64,000 nucleotides of DNA, from NCBI GenBank assembly GCA_040767605.1, contig JAXGOI010000001.1:62001-126000 (forward strand), written 5' to 3'. Both the position numbers and the translations under genes were made by a program. This document shows, piece after piece, positions 16,736 through 25,224 of the stretch; position 1 is the first letter of the stretch, and each line of letters starts with the position of its first letter. Source of the stretch: JAXGOI01 sp040767605 (GTDB lineage: Bacteria > Bacillota > Dehalobacteriia > UBA4068). Under the pieces are notes generated by a model. That model had not been told where the DNA came from. It saw nothing but the letters and a program-made list of their open reading frames with translations, and did not search any database.

Positions 16736-17028
16736 TTGCTTATTTCTATTTCAGGCTATTCTTAACTGCATTTCTTCATAAAAGCTTATTAATAAACTCG
16801 GGCTTCCCAGAAAATTAATTCAAGATTTATTAAATCAAGCAAAAACAGGGCTTTTGGCAGAAAATTTTGATGTTTTTTTCAGAATCCGTATACATAATAT
16901 CAGCAGTAAAAATAAAGGCGGTTATAATCCGGCGGCCGGTTTTTTTAAGGCTTAAAGCGGATAATTATTCCTTCGCCGGGCAGTCTGAATTTATCTGGAA
17001 TTTAATGGAGTTTGATTTATGGAAACAC

Positions 17029-17057
17029 TTGCTATCAAACATTATTTATGCTAAAAT
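17029..17057 (+). promoter_or_regulatory. Promoter of the rimP-nusA-infB operon
   Basis: TTGCTA (17029-17034), 17-base spacer, TAAAAT (17052-17057). The expected start near 17064 places the leader hairpin at 17083 inside the transcript. Confidence 0.6.
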
Positions 17058-17082
17058 AGCATTGTATTTGTGTGGGATGTGG

Positions 17083-17111
17083 AAAGTGGGTAAAAACCCA
17101 CTTTTTCTTTT
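17083..17111 (+). terminator. Leader hairpin (attenuator-like terminator) before rimP
   Basis: AAAGTGGGT (17083-17091), loop AAAA, ACCCACTTT (17096-17104), then TTCTTTT. It has the form of a factor-independent terminator but lies between the promoter and rimP, so it must be read through for operon expression. GTGGG/CCCAC leader hairpins ahead of rimP-nusA are, as I recall, common in Firmicutes and suggest NusA-linked autoregulation. The regulatory role is inference. Confidence 0.7.
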
Positions 17112-17177
17112 GAATAAGCAGGCAAGATAAATTTACAGTTTTAGCCGCGGCGCTTTTGCCCGGAGGAAGGCAGATTT

Positions 17178-17672
17178 ATGGCTGGCAAAAATAAAGGCGG
17201 AATAAAAAAACCTGTTGTTGAGGCTCTTTGGCCCCAGGCTGAGGCCCTTGGCTTAGAACAGGGCCTTGAGCTTGTGGATATTGAATATATTAAAGAAGCC
17301 GGCCAATGGGTTTTGCGTATTTATATTGATAATGAGGAAGGCATAAGCCATGAACATTGCAGCAAATTCAGTAATGCTTTTGGCGAATATTTAGACGAGG
17401 CGGATATTATTCCCTCCAGCTATATTTTAGAGGTTTCATCCCCCGGCCTGGAAAGACCCTTAAAAAAACCCGAGGATTTTCAGCGTTTTGCAGGGCGGGA
17501 GGTTTTAATCGGCCTTTATGCTCCTTTAAACGGCCAAAAGGAATACCAAGGTGAGCTTTTAGGCTTAAAAGAGGGCTGTGTAATTATTAAAGCAAAAATC
17601 GGCAGAGAAATAAAAGAAGTTGCAATTCCGTGTGAGCAAATCGGAAAAGCCCATTTAATTGCCGCTTTCTAA
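17178..17672 (+). CDS. rimP: Ribosome maturation factor RimP
   Basis: The product has 164 residues, of typical length. RimP binds the 30S subunit and assists pseudoknot and S12/S19 region assembly. Family features are the N-terminal alpha/beta domain with LELVDIEYIKEAGQWVLRIY (about 30-50), GISHEHCSKFSNAFGEYLDE, and the hallmark LEVSSPGLERPL (about 92-103). A C-terminal SH3-like domain follows. The ribosome binding site GGAGGAAGG is strong. It is the first gene of the long operon into infB, 25 bases upstream of nusA. Confidence 0.95.
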   Translation: MAGKNKGGIKKPVVEALWPQAEALGLEQGLELVDIEYIKEAGQWVLRIYIDNEEGISHEHCSKFSNAFGEYLDEADIIPSSYILEVSSPGLERPLKKPEDFQRFAGREVLIGLYAPLNGQKEYQGELLGLKEGCVIIKAKIGREIKEVAIPCEQIGKAHLIAAF

Positions 17673-17697
17673 GAAATATTAAGGAGTGAGAAACTTA

Positions 17698-18993
17698 ATG
17701 AATATTGACTTCATCGAGGCTTTAAAGGATTTGGAAAAAGAGCGGGGCATTAAAATGGATATTCTTTTAGAAGCCATTGAGGCGGCGTTAATTTCCGCAT
17801 ATAAAAAGAATTACGGTTCTTCCCAGAATGTAAGGGTTGAAATAGACCGTAATGATGGGGATATCCATATTTACTACCGCAAGGAAGTAGTTGAAAGCCC
17901 TGAAGACAGCAGAATAGAAATATCCCTTGAGGAAGCGAAATCCTTCGATGAAGATTTTGAAATCGGCGATATATTTGAATCCGAAGTTACTCCCCGTTCC
18001 TTTGGGCGTATAGCCGCTCAAACCGCAAAGCATGTTGTTGTGCAAAGAATAAGGGAAGCGGAACGGAATATGGTTTACGACCAGTTTACCGACAGAAAAG
18101 ATGATATAGTCAACGGCACGGTTTCTAGAGTGGAAAATAAAAATGTCTTTATAGATTTAGGTAAATCCGAGGCTCTTTTAGCCCAAACGGAGCAAATCCC
18201 GGGGGAAAGATATAATCATGGCGACCGCCTTAAGCTTTATTTGCTCGAGGTAAGAAAAACAACCAAGGGCCCGCAAATTATGGTTAGCCGCACCCATCCC
18301 GGTTTATTAAAGCGCCTTTTTGAGCTGGAAGTACCGGAAATTCATGACGGCACTGTGGAAATAAAATCCGTAGTCAGAGAGCCGGGGGCCCGCTCTAAAA
18401 TTGCCGTTTACAGCAATAACCCCGATGTTGACCCGGTGGGGGCCTGTGTAGGCGCCAAGGGTATGCGTGTTCAAAGCATAGTTAATGAATTAATGGGAGA
18501 AAAAATAGAGGTTATCCGTTGGGATGAAGACCCGATGGTTTTTGTGAGCAATGCTCTTTCTCCGGCTAAAGTTGTTTCCGTTGCCATAGATGAGGAAGAA
18601 AAATCCGCCCAGGTTGTTGTGCCTGATTATCAGCTTTCTCTGGCTATCGGCAGAGAGGGGCAAAATGCCCGCCTGGCCGCCAGATTATCCGGCTGGAAAA
18701 TTGATATTAAAAACGAATCCCAAAATGAGGCCCTTATGTATGCCTCTGATAATGATAATGAGGATGAAGATATTGAAGCCGAAGCCCTTTTGGGTGAAGA
18801 TTCCCCTGCCTTAGATGGGGAAGAATATTATGAAGAATACGCTGAAGAACAAGAAGACGAATACGCTGAAGAGTACGATGAAGAAGAAAATGAGGAGTAT
18901 GATGAAGAGAATATTGAGGAATATAGCGGGGAAGCCGGCCCGGAGGAAAACGGCATAGATATAAATAACGGGGACGAAGAGGATAGCGAATAA
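17698..18993 (+). CDS. nusA: Transcription termination/antitermination factor NusA
   Basis: The product has 431 residues from the ATG at 17698, chosen because AAGGAG lies 11 bases upstream and the protein then starts MNIDFIEALKDLEKERGI, matching the family. An in-frame GTG at 17686 overlaps the Shine-Dalgarno and is rejected. NusA binds RNA polymerase and promotes pausing, intrinsic termination and antitermination. Domains are the N-terminal RNAP-binding domain (1 to about 125), S1 (about 130-195), KH1 (VGACVGAKGMRVQSIVNEL, about 252) and KH2 (SLAIGREGQNARLAARLSG, about 318). A 70-residue tail very rich in Asp, Glu and Tyr is far more acidic than in Bacillus NusA. Confidence 0.97.
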   Translation: MNIDFIEALKDLEKERGIKMDILLEAIEAALISAYKKNYGSSQNVRVEIDRNDGDIHIYYRKEVVESPEDSRIEISLEEAKSFDEDFEIGDIFESEVTPRSFGRIAAQTAKHVVVQRIREAERNMVYDQFTDRKDDIVNGTVSRVENKNVFIDLGKSEALLAQTEQIPGERYNHGDRLKLYLLEVRKTTKGPQIMVSRTHPGLLKRLFELEVPEIHDGTVEIKSVVREPGARSKIAVYSNNPDVDPVGACVGAKGMRVQSIVNELMGEKIEVIRWDEDPMVFVSNALSPAKVVSVAIDEEEKSAQVVVPDYQLSLAIGREGQNARLAARLSGWKIDIKNESQNEALMYASDNDNEDEDIEAEALLGEDSPALDGEEYYEEYAEEQEDEYAEEYDEEENEEYDEENIEEYSGEAGPEENGIDINNGDEEDSE

Positions 18994-19053
18994 TTTACAG
19001 GCAAAAATATAATCAGTATTTTAAATACAGAGATAGACAGGGGGTAAGCAAAT

Positions 19054-19320
19054 ATGAAGGCCTTGCCTCAAAGAATGTGTGTAGGTTGCCGGGAGATGAA
19101 AAATAAAAGAGAGCTTATTAGAATAGTAAGAGACCCCCAGGGTTTATTATCCGTAGATTTAAAAGGTAAAATGCCGGGGCGGGGCGCTTATATCTGCCCT
19201 AATGAGGCCTGCTTTAAAAAGGCCGTAAAGGGCCGCAGTGTAGAAAAGGCCCTGAATGTAAAAATCAAAGAGGAGCTTTGGGAAGAAGTAAAAGCTAAGC
19301 TGCTTTCCAAGGAGGAATAA
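19054..19320 (+). CDS. ylxR: YlxR family RNA-binding protein (RNase P modulator RnpM)
   Basis: The product has 88 residues. The DUF448 signature is present: RMCVGCREMKNKRELIRIVR (7-26), then PGRGAYICPNEACFKKA (about 47-63). YlxR of Bacillus binds the RNase P RNA and tunes its activity, hence the recent name RnpM. Cys9/Cys12 and Cys54/Cys59 could form a knuckle, though family members vary. It is encoded between nusA and ylxQ as in most Firmicutes, and overlaps ylxQ by one base (TAATG). Confidence 0.93.
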   Translation: MKALPQRMCVGCREMKNKRELIRIVRDPQGLLSVDLKGKMPGRGAYICPNEACFKKAVKGRSVEKALNVKIKEELWEEVKAKLLSKEE

Positions 19321-19682
19321 TGGCCTCAAAAATAGATTGGGATTTAATAGATTGGGATTTAAAAGAGGATATTGCAAAAAAAATAGAGGGCTATTTAGGA
19401 ATAGCCCAAAAGGCGGGTAAAATTGCCGCGGGGGATATGGCTGTTATAAACGCCGTTAAGAATAATAAAGCCCGGCTTGTAATAATTGCCCGGGATATTT
19501 CCCCCAGGGTTTTAGATGAGCTTAATAAAGCTATTGAGAAAAATAATCTGCCGGTTTTATTTTATAAAGATAAGCTTTCCCTTGGTTTAATTGTGGGTAA
19601 ATCCCGGCGGGGGGCTTTGGCGGTTACAGATTCAGGCCTGGCAAATGCCATTATAAAGGCGGCAGAAGATGTTAAACCCTAA
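19320..19682 (+). CDS. ylxQ: L7Ae-family RNA-binding protein YlxQ
   Basis: The product has 120 residues. The kink-turn-binding L7Ae/L30e fold is indicated by YLGIAQKAGKIAAGDMAVINAVKNNKARLVIIARD (27-61 region), KNNLPVLFYKDKLSLG and KSRRGALAVTDSG. YlxQ proteins bind K-turn RNA in vitro; their role in the cell is unsettled. The N-terminus contains a short internal duplication, IDWDLIDWDLKED, two copies of a five-residue unit that may reflect a 15-bp tandem duplication at the gene start (19331-19360 region). The one-base overlap with ylxR indicates coupling. Confidence 0.9.
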   Translation: MASKIDWDLIDWDLKEDIAKKIEGYLGIAQKAGKIAAGDMAVINAVKNNKARLVIIARDISPRVLDELNKAIEKNNLPVLFYKDKLSLGLIVGKSRRGALAVTDSGLANAIIKAAEDVKP

Positions 19683-19758
19683 TAATTTTGAATAAGCTTT
19701 AATATTACGATACAGGCAAGCCGGATTAAGAGGTTTTCGGCAGATAGGAGTGGTTGTT

Positions 19759-22746
19759 TTGGCAAAAGTTAAAATCCATGAGCTGGCAAAAGAGTTATCT
19801 ATGGAAAGCAAGGAGGTTATTCGCATCCTGCAAAAAATGGGCTGCGAGGTTAAAAGCCATATGAGCGCTATAGATGAGTCTTTTGCAGACAAATTGCGAC
19901 ATAATGCTCAGCAAAAGCCCGCCTCCGGGGGGAAAGGCTCATTGTCTTCCCCGTCCGGGAAGGTTTTTGTTCCTACGGTTAGGAGAATACCCAAAGCGGT
20001 TATTAAAGAGGAGATTATGGAGCAAACCCTGAAAAGCCAAAGCGAATCAGCTCTTGGAGAGACTCCTTTTGCCCCCCGGGAGGCGGAAAGCAAGCCCCTT
20101 AAAGAGACGGCGGATTTAAAGAAAGAAGCAATCCCTACAGATAAAGGGGCTCTGCCTTTAGATAAAGAAGCGGATAAAGACGTAATTAAAAAAGGCGTAA
20201 TTAAAGAAGAAGTTAAAGACGCAGATAAAGAGGCAAAAGCCCCTGTAAAGGCCCCATATAAAGCAATGCCCGGGGAAGAAAAAGAGCCGGCTAAACCGGA
20301 GCCTAAGGTAAAGGCAACTTTGCCTGAGCCGGGTAAAACTCCGAAAGAGAAAGAAATACCTGCTGCCGGTGCTGCCGCAAGGACCTTAAGCCCGGCCGGG
20401 AAAACAGCGGCAAAGCCTTCCTATACTCAAGGCCAAACACCCGTAAGGGATTTTAAGCCCACCCGGGAACAACCTTCTGAAAAAGCAAGGAGCCCCCGCC
20501 CTGCCTCTTCAGGGCAGGATTCAAGGCCTCAAAGGCCGGCATATCAAGGCGCTCAGGGCCAAAGGCCGGCATATCAAGGCGCTCAGGGTCAAAGGCCGGC
20601 ATATCAAGGTGCTCAGGGCCAAAAACCGGCATATCAGGGTCAGGGGCAAAAACCGCCTTATCGGGGCCAAGGCCAAAAACCGCCTTATCAGGGACAGGAT
20701 AGGGGCGGCTTTGGCGGCAAGGATAAAGATGGCGATGATAAGGGCAGGTTTGATAATCGCAAAACCCAGCCTGCCAAGGGCGCGGCGCCTAAAAAACCCG
20801 CTTTAGCCGTTGGAGAAAAGCCGACTGTTCATCGGCAGGAGAAAAAGGTCTTTGTAAAAGATATTAAACAGGAGCGGATTACCCGGGATGAGAATGCGGG
20901 TAAGCGCAGGGATTATAAAGGCAATAAAAACGTTAAGGGCAAAAACTACAAGGGCAGGTATGCCAAACAGGTTAAAAAAGAAATGCCCCCTGTAGTGCCT
21001 AAAAAAGTTATTATTGATGAAACCGTTGCTTTGGGGGAGCTTGCCAAAAGTATGGGCAAAACTGCCGCCGAAGTTATTAAAAAGCTTTTTGAGCAGGGCA
21101 TTTTAGCCACAATTAACCAGGAATTAGATTCCGATACCGCAATTTTAATTGCCGGGGAATTCGGCATTACCGTTGAGGTTAAAACAGATAAAGCCGCGGA
21201 GATTATGGAAGATTTAGATGATGATATTAAAGATCTTAAAGAGCGCCCGCCGGTTGTTACGGTAATGGGCCATGTAGACCACGGCAAAACCTCCCTTTTA
21301 GATGCCATCCGTAAAACAAATGTTATCTCTACGGAGGCCGGGGGCATTACCCAGCATATCGGGGCCTATCAGGTAGAAATTAAAGGTAAAAAAATCACAT
21401 TTTTAGATACCCCGGGCCATGAGGCTTTTACATCTATGCGGGCCAGAGGGGCTCAGGTAACTGATATTGCAATTTTAGTAGTGGCTGCCGATGACGGCGT
21501 TATGCCCCAAACCATAGAGGCGATAAACCACTCCAAGGCCGCCGGTGTGCCGATTATTATCGCGATTAATAAAATTGATAAGCCCGCCGCCAACCCCGAC
21601 CGGGTTAAACAGGAATTAATGGAGCATGGCCTTGTAGCCGAAGAATGGGGCGGCGAGGCAATTATGGTTCCGGTTTCCGCCAAGGCGGGAACAGGCATAG
21701 ACAGCCTTTTAGAGATGATTCTTTTAGTGGCCGAGGTAGGGGAATTAAAGGCTAACCCCAAACGCCAGGCCAGAGGCACCGTTATTGAGGCTCAATTAGA
21801 TAAAACCCGGGGCCCGGTTGCAACATTATTGGTGCAAAAGGGTACCATAAAAGTTGGAGACAGCATTTTGGCCGGGGCAGTATTCGGCAAAGTAAAGGCC
21901 ATGAATGATGATAAAGGCCGCGCCGTGAGAACGGCAGGGCCCTCCACTCCGGTAGAGGTTTTGGGCTTTTCCGAGGTCCCCCCGGCAGGTGAAGTGTTTA
22001 TTTCCGTTAAAGAGGATAAAGACGCCCGGCTGGTAGCGGGGCAGCAGCAAATTAAAAAGCGGGAAGAGGAATTGAGAAAAACATCTAAGGTAAGCCTGGA
22101 TGACCTCTTTAAGCAAATTGCCGAAGGCGAGATAAAAGAGCTTAATATAATTATTAAAGCGGATGTTCAGGGCTCCAGCGAGGCTTTGCGCCAGGCCCTT
22201 ACAAAGCTTAATACAGATGAAGTAAAAATTAATGTTATTCACAGCGGAGTCGGCGGCATAAGCGAATCCGACATTATGCTGGCAAGCGCCTCCAATGCCA
22301 TTATAATCGGCTTTAATGTACGCCCGGATAATAATTCCCGCAAGGCGGCGGAGCAGGAAAGTGTAGATATGCGTATGTACCGTGTAATTTACGATGCCAT
22401 AGAGGATATTAAAAAAGCCATGGCAGGCCTGCTGGAGCCGGAATTTAAAGAAAATATTATCGGCCATGCCCAGGTGCGGACTATATTTAAAGTTCCTAAA
22501 GCCGGTATGGTTGGGGGCAGCTATATTACAGACGGTAAAATTACCCGTAATGCCTTAGTTCGTGTCCTGCGGGACAGCGTTGTAATCAGCGAAACTAAAA
22601 TTGATAGCCTGCGCCGCTTTAAGGATGATGTAAAAGAGGTTCAGACCGGTTTTGAATGCGGAATTGGCCTGGAAAACTTTAACGATTTAAAAGAGAACGA
22701 TGTAATAGAGGCTTATATTATGGAGGAAGTAAAAAGGGAGCTTTAA
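19759..22746 (+). CDS. infB: Translation initiation factor IF-2
   Basis: The product has 995 residues from the TTG at 19759 (AGGAG 8 bases upstream; gives the standard MAKVKIHELAKEL). IF-2 is the GTPase that places initiator tRNA on the 30S subunit. An N-terminal IF2N motif (1-50) is followed by a 350-residue disordered Lys/Pro/Gln-rich linker with tandem decapeptides, then a second IF2N (about 415-465). The G domain (about 495-660) shows GHVDHGKTSLLD, DTPGHEAF and NKIDK. Domains II, III and IV follow, the last with VKEVQTGFECGI. The linker repeats are unusual; the rest is standard. A triplicated 18-bp segment covers the stop. Confidence 0.97.
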   Translation: MAKVKIHELAKELSMESKEVIRILQKMGCEVKSHMSAIDESFADKLRHNAQQKPASGGKGSLSSPSGKVFVPTVRRIPKAVIKEEIMEQTLKSQSESALGETPFAPREAESKPLKETADLKKEAIPTDKGALPLDKEADKDVIKKGVIKEEVKDADKEAKAPVKAPYKAMPGEEKEPAKPEPKVKATLPEPGKTPKEKEIPAAGAAARTLSPAGKTAAKPSYTQGQTPVRDFKPTREQPSEKARSPRPASSGQDSRPQRPAYQGAQGQRPAYQGAQGQRPAYQGAQGQKPAYQGQGQKPPYRGQGQKPPYQGQDRGGFGGKDKDGDDKGRFDNRKTQPAKGAAPKKPALAVGEKPTVHRQEKKVFVKDIKQERITRDENAGKRRDYKGNKNVKGKNYKGRYAKQVKKEMPPVVPKKVIIDETVALGELAKSMGKTAAEVIKKLFEQGILATINQELDSDTAILIAGEFGITVEVKTDKAAEIMEDLDDDIKDLKERPPVVTVMGHVDHGKTSLLDAIRKTNVISTEAGGITQHIGAYQVEIKGKKITFLDTPGHEAFTSMRARGAQVTDIAILVVAADDGVMPQTIEAINHSKAAGVPIIIAINKIDKPAANPDRVKQELMEHGLVAEEWGGEAIMVPVSAKAGTGIDSLLEMILLVAEVGELKANPKRQARGTVIEAQLDKTRGPVATLLVQKGTIKVGDSILAGAVFGKVKAMNDDKGRAVRTAGPSTPVEVLGFSEVPPAGEVFISVKEDKDARLVAGQQQIKKREEELRKTSKVSLDDLFKQIAEGEIKELNIIIKADVQGSSEALRQALTKLNTDEVKINVIHSGVGGISESDIMLASASNAIIIGFNVRPDNNSRKAAEQESVDMRMYRVIYDAIEDIKKAMAGLLEPEFKENIIGHAQVRTIFKVPKAGMVGGSYITDGKITRNALVRVLRDSVVISETKIDSLRRFKDDVKEVQTGFECGIGLENFNDLKENDVIEAYIMEEVKREL
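20531..20700 (+). repeat. In-frame minisatellite in infB
   Basis: Four 30-bp units start at 20531, 20561, 20591 and 20621, the first three differing at one or two bases. They encode the decapeptide QRPAYQGAQG. Shorter degenerate copies encoding QKPPYRGQG and QKPPYQGQ follow to about 20700. Such near-identity at DNA level means recent expansion. Confidence 0.9.
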
Positions 22747-22792
22747 AATATAAGTAAGCTCTAAAATATAAGGAAGCTTTAAAATATTTCAG
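22739..22792 (+). repeat. Three 18-bp degenerate tandem copies spanning the infB stop codon
   Basis: Units are AGCTTTAAAATATAAGTA (22739-22756, containing the infB TAA), AGCTCTAAAATATAAGGA (22757-22774) and AGCTTTAAAATATTTCAG (22775-22792). This is the same type of event as at the der and ftsK stops. Confidence 0.88.
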
Positions 22793-22812
22793 CTTAGATT
22801 GGGGGGATAAAA

Positions 22813-23187
22813 ATGTCTCATTTCAGGGCCGGAAGGCTTTCAAATGAAATTCAAAAAGAAATCGCGGATATAATAGCCAATGAGATTAAAGACCCCAGAA
22901 TGGGCTTTGTTTCCGTCCTTAGGGTAGAGGCCTCCCGGGATTTATGCTCGGCCAGAGTTTTTCTCAGCTCTCTTAATGATGAGCATAAAGATATTTTGGC
23001 CGCTTTGGAAAGCGCTAAGGGTTTTATCCGGCGGGGATTAGGCAAACGCCTGCGCAGCAGGGTTGTTCCCGAGCTTTTCTTCCATTTGGATGATTCAATT
23101 TCCTATGGTATAAAAATGTCTGAAATTATTGATAAGCAAATAAAAGAAGATGAAAAGGCGGCATCCCCCCGGCAAGGGGAGGATTAA
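22813..23187 (+). CDS. rbfA: Ribosome-binding factor A
   Basis: The product has 124 residues, of normal size, with the KH-like RbfA fold. RbfA binds the 30S subunit near 16S helix 1 and aids its late maturation. Family blocks are HFRAGRLSNEIQKEIADII (3-21), IKDPRMGFVSVLRVEASRDL (26-45), AKGFIRRGLGKRLRSRVVPEL (about 67-87) and FHLDDSISYGIKMSEII. The start follows a GGGGGG-type ribosome binding site. It is downstream of infB in the conserved order infB-rbfA-nrnA-truB. Confidence 0.95.
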   Translation: MSHFRAGRLSNEIQKEIADIIANEIKDPRMGFVSVLRVEASRDLCSARVFLSSLNDEHKDILAALESAKGFIRRGLGKRLRSRVVPELFFHLDDSISYGIKMSEIIDKQIKEDEKAASPRQGED

Positions 23188-23290
23188 ACCTGGTATTTTT
23201 CGAATATTTTTTGGCTTAATTATATAATGCCGATTATGAACCGTTTACGAACTGTTTAAGTAAATATTTGCCGAAAGAGTTGTAAAAATA

Positions 23291-24268
23291 ATGAGTAATC
23301 CCCTTTATGCAGAACTTGCCGCAAGGCTAATACAGGAAGAAAACCTTATTATAACCGGGCATATAGACCCGGATAGCGATTGCATAGGTTCCATGCTTGG
23401 AATTTACCATACCTTTAACGGCTCCGCCAAGGGTTGGCAGCTGGTTTTAGAGGGGGATATTCCGGCTTATATAAGTTTTTTACCCGGTACGGATTTAATT
23501 AAAAAGCCTGAAGATATTATAAACCCCAAGGGCATATTGCTTTTGGATTGCAATGAGGCCCAAAGAGCCGGGGATTGGCTTTTACCCTATTGGCGGGAAC
23601 TCCCGGCCTATATTCTTGACCACCATGAGGGCGAGGCGGATATTGCGGAAATTGTTATTTGCGAGCCCGAGGCCTCTGCCTGCGGCGAATTAGCCGCGGC
23701 CATAGCCATGGCCGGCGAGCTGGAAATAGACCGGGAGGCGGCGCTTTGCTTTTATACCGCCATTGCCGGGGATACTGGCAGCTTTCGCTATTTAAACACC
23801 ACCCCTGTTACCCATAGGGTTGCGGCAATGCTTTTAGAAAAAGGCATTGATATTGAGGAAGTGCGGATAAATCTTTATGAAAATCTAAGCCATGCCAATT
23901 TAAAAATGCTTTCCGCGGCTTTAGGGGGGGCTGAGTATTATTTTCAGGACAAGCTGTGCCTGATGGCCCTTACCTTAAAGGATAAAGAAAAATATAATGC
24001 CCAAAAAAGCGATTGCAGCAGTATTGTAAATTATGCTTTGGCCGCCAAAGGGGTTAAGGCGGGGATTTTATTAGATGAGTTTGAAGATTTTATTAAAATC
24101 AGCCTTCGCTGCCGCAGCGGGTATCAGGTTAATATTTTGGCTGCCGAATTTGGCGGGGGGGGCCATGTTCTGGCCGCAGGCTGCCGGATAGATGCCCCTT
24201 TAAATGAGGCAAAAAACCTTATTCTTAATAAAGCGGGGGAAATGCTTTTTAACTTTAAGCGGGTTTAA
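23291..24268 (+). CDS. nrnA: DHH/DHHA1 phosphoesterase, oligoribonuclease/PAP phosphatase NrnA-type
   Basis: The product has 325 residues. NrnA degrades nano-RNAs of 2-5 nucleotides and dephosphorylates 3'-phosphoadenosine 5'-phosphate. Metal-binding motifs are GHIDPDSDCIGSML (23-36), LLLDCNE (about 82-88), the DHH motif ILDHHEG (about 113-119) and AGDTGSFRY. The DHHA1 substrate motif FGGGGHVLAAGCRI sits near the C-terminus. Its glycine codons make an 8-G run at 24155-24162. It lies between rbfA and truB as in Bacillus. Confidence 0.94.
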   Translation: MSNPLYAELAARLIQEENLIITGHIDPDSDCIGSMLGIYHTFNGSAKGWQLVLEGDIPAYISFLPGTDLIKKPEDIINPKGILLLDCNEAQRAGDWLLPYWRELPAYILDHHEGEADIAEIVICEPEASACGELAAAIAMAGELEIDREAALCFYTAIAGDTGSFRYLNTTPVTHRVAAMLLEKGIDIEEVRINLYENLSHANLKMLSAALGGAEYYFQDKLCLMALTLKDKEKYNAQKSDCSSIVNYALAAKGVKAGILLDEFEDFIKISLRCRSGYQVNILAAEFGGGGHVLAAGCRIDAPLNEAKNLILNKAGEMLFNFKRV

Positions 24269-24307
24269 TTTTTAAGTTAAGGCAAAGGCGGAATGAGGGA
24301 GAAGGCT

Positions 24308-25219
24308 TTGAGTATAAACGGATTTATTAATTATAATAAAGCAATCGGTCTATCTTCCCATAGTGCCATGGCCGCTGTAAGGCGGCTTTTGCATATTAAA
24401 ACAGGCCATGCCGGCACTCTTGACCCGGCTGCCCATGGAGTTTTACCCCTTTGCGTCGGTAAGGCTACCCGCCTTGCGGAATATTTGATGGAGGAAACAA
24501 AATCCTATCGGGGAGAATTTACTTTAGGAATAGAAACCCATAGCTATGATGCCCAGGGGAAAATTATATCTGAAAAGGACGCCTCGGCAATTAAAGAAGA
24601 GGATATTTTAAAGATTTTGCCGGATTTTAGCGGGGAAATATGGCAAAAGCCGCCCATGGTTTCCGCCCTTAAAATTCAAGGGCAGCCTTTGTATAAATTA
24701 ACCCGGGAGGGCCGGGAAATAGAGCTCAGCCCAAGGCTTATTAAAATTAACAGCATTAAATACCTTGGCGGCAGCTTTAACAAACCAAACCCCAGTTTTG
24801 AAATGGAAATTAATTGCTCTAAAGGCACATATATCCGCTCCCTGGCCCATGATATCGGCCAGAGCCTGGGGGTAGGGGGGCATCTTTCCGCCTTATGCCG
24901 AATTCGGGTGGGGAATTTTCTCCTTCAGGAGGCCTATACCCTTGAGGATATTCAAAACATGGTTGCCGAAAATAATTATGATTTTATTTTCCCCATTGAA
25001 AGAGCCTTAAGCCATATGGCTATGCTTACGGTAAGAGAAGATATGCTTTTTAAGCTTTTAAACGGGAATGAAATACCCTGGTTAGAAACCCCGCCTCTTG
25101 AAAATTGCCTCATTAAAAGCGAGGGGGGAGAATTTTTAGGCGTGGGGAGAGTTTTTTATAAAGATGCGGAAAATCAGTCTTTAACCCTTAAAATGAAGAA
25201 AGTTTTGGCAGGTGGATAA
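24308..25219 (+). CDS. truB: tRNA pseudouridine(55) synthase
   Basis: TruB makes the near-universal pseudouridine 55 in the T-loop of tRNAs. I prefer the TTG at 24308 because GAGGGAG lies just upstream and the protein begins MSINGFINYNKAIGLSSH, like relatives. The ATG at 24293 would add five residues but has a poorly spaced ribosome binding site. The catalytic Asp is in KTGHAGTLDPAAHGVLPL (near residue 40), followed by RLAEYLMEETKSYRGE, then QKPPMVSALKIQGQPLYKL and CSKGTYIRSLAHDIG. The C-terminal 60 residues form a weak PUA-like domain. The call is secure. Confidence 0.96.
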   Translation: MSINGFINYNKAIGLSSHSAMAAVRRLLHIKTGHAGTLDPAAHGVLPLCVGKATRLAEYLMEETKSYRGEFTLGIETHSYDAQGKIISEKDASAIKEEDILKILPDFSGEIWQKPPMVSALKIQGQPLYKLTREGREIELSPRLIKINSIKYLGGSFNKPNPSFEMEINCSKGTYIRSLAHDIGQSLGVGGHLSALCRIRVGNFLLQEAYTLEDIQNMVAENNYDFIFPIERALSHMAMLTVREDMLFKLLNGNEIPWLETPPLENCLIKSEGGEFLGVGRVFYKDAENQSLTLKMKKVLAGG

Positions 25220-25224
25220 TAGGA

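Larger units (their letters stand above)
16736..17177. other. Region between tRNA-Pro terminator and rimP
   Basis: I see no convincing gene in this stretch. An open frame at 16867-17130 has no family features. The last 150 bases hold the rimP operon promoter (17029-17057) and a GC leader hairpin (17083-17104). The rest is AT-rich without recognisable signals. Confidence 0.6.

Noticed and set aside
16867..17130. Open reading frame of 87 codons before rimP
   Set aside because: No family features, no ribosome binding site, mixed composition, and it overlaps the rimP promoter and leader hairpin.
20531..20700. Possible CRISPR-like array
   Set aside because: The 30-bp units are contiguous with no spacers and are in frame with infB, so this is a coding minisatellite.
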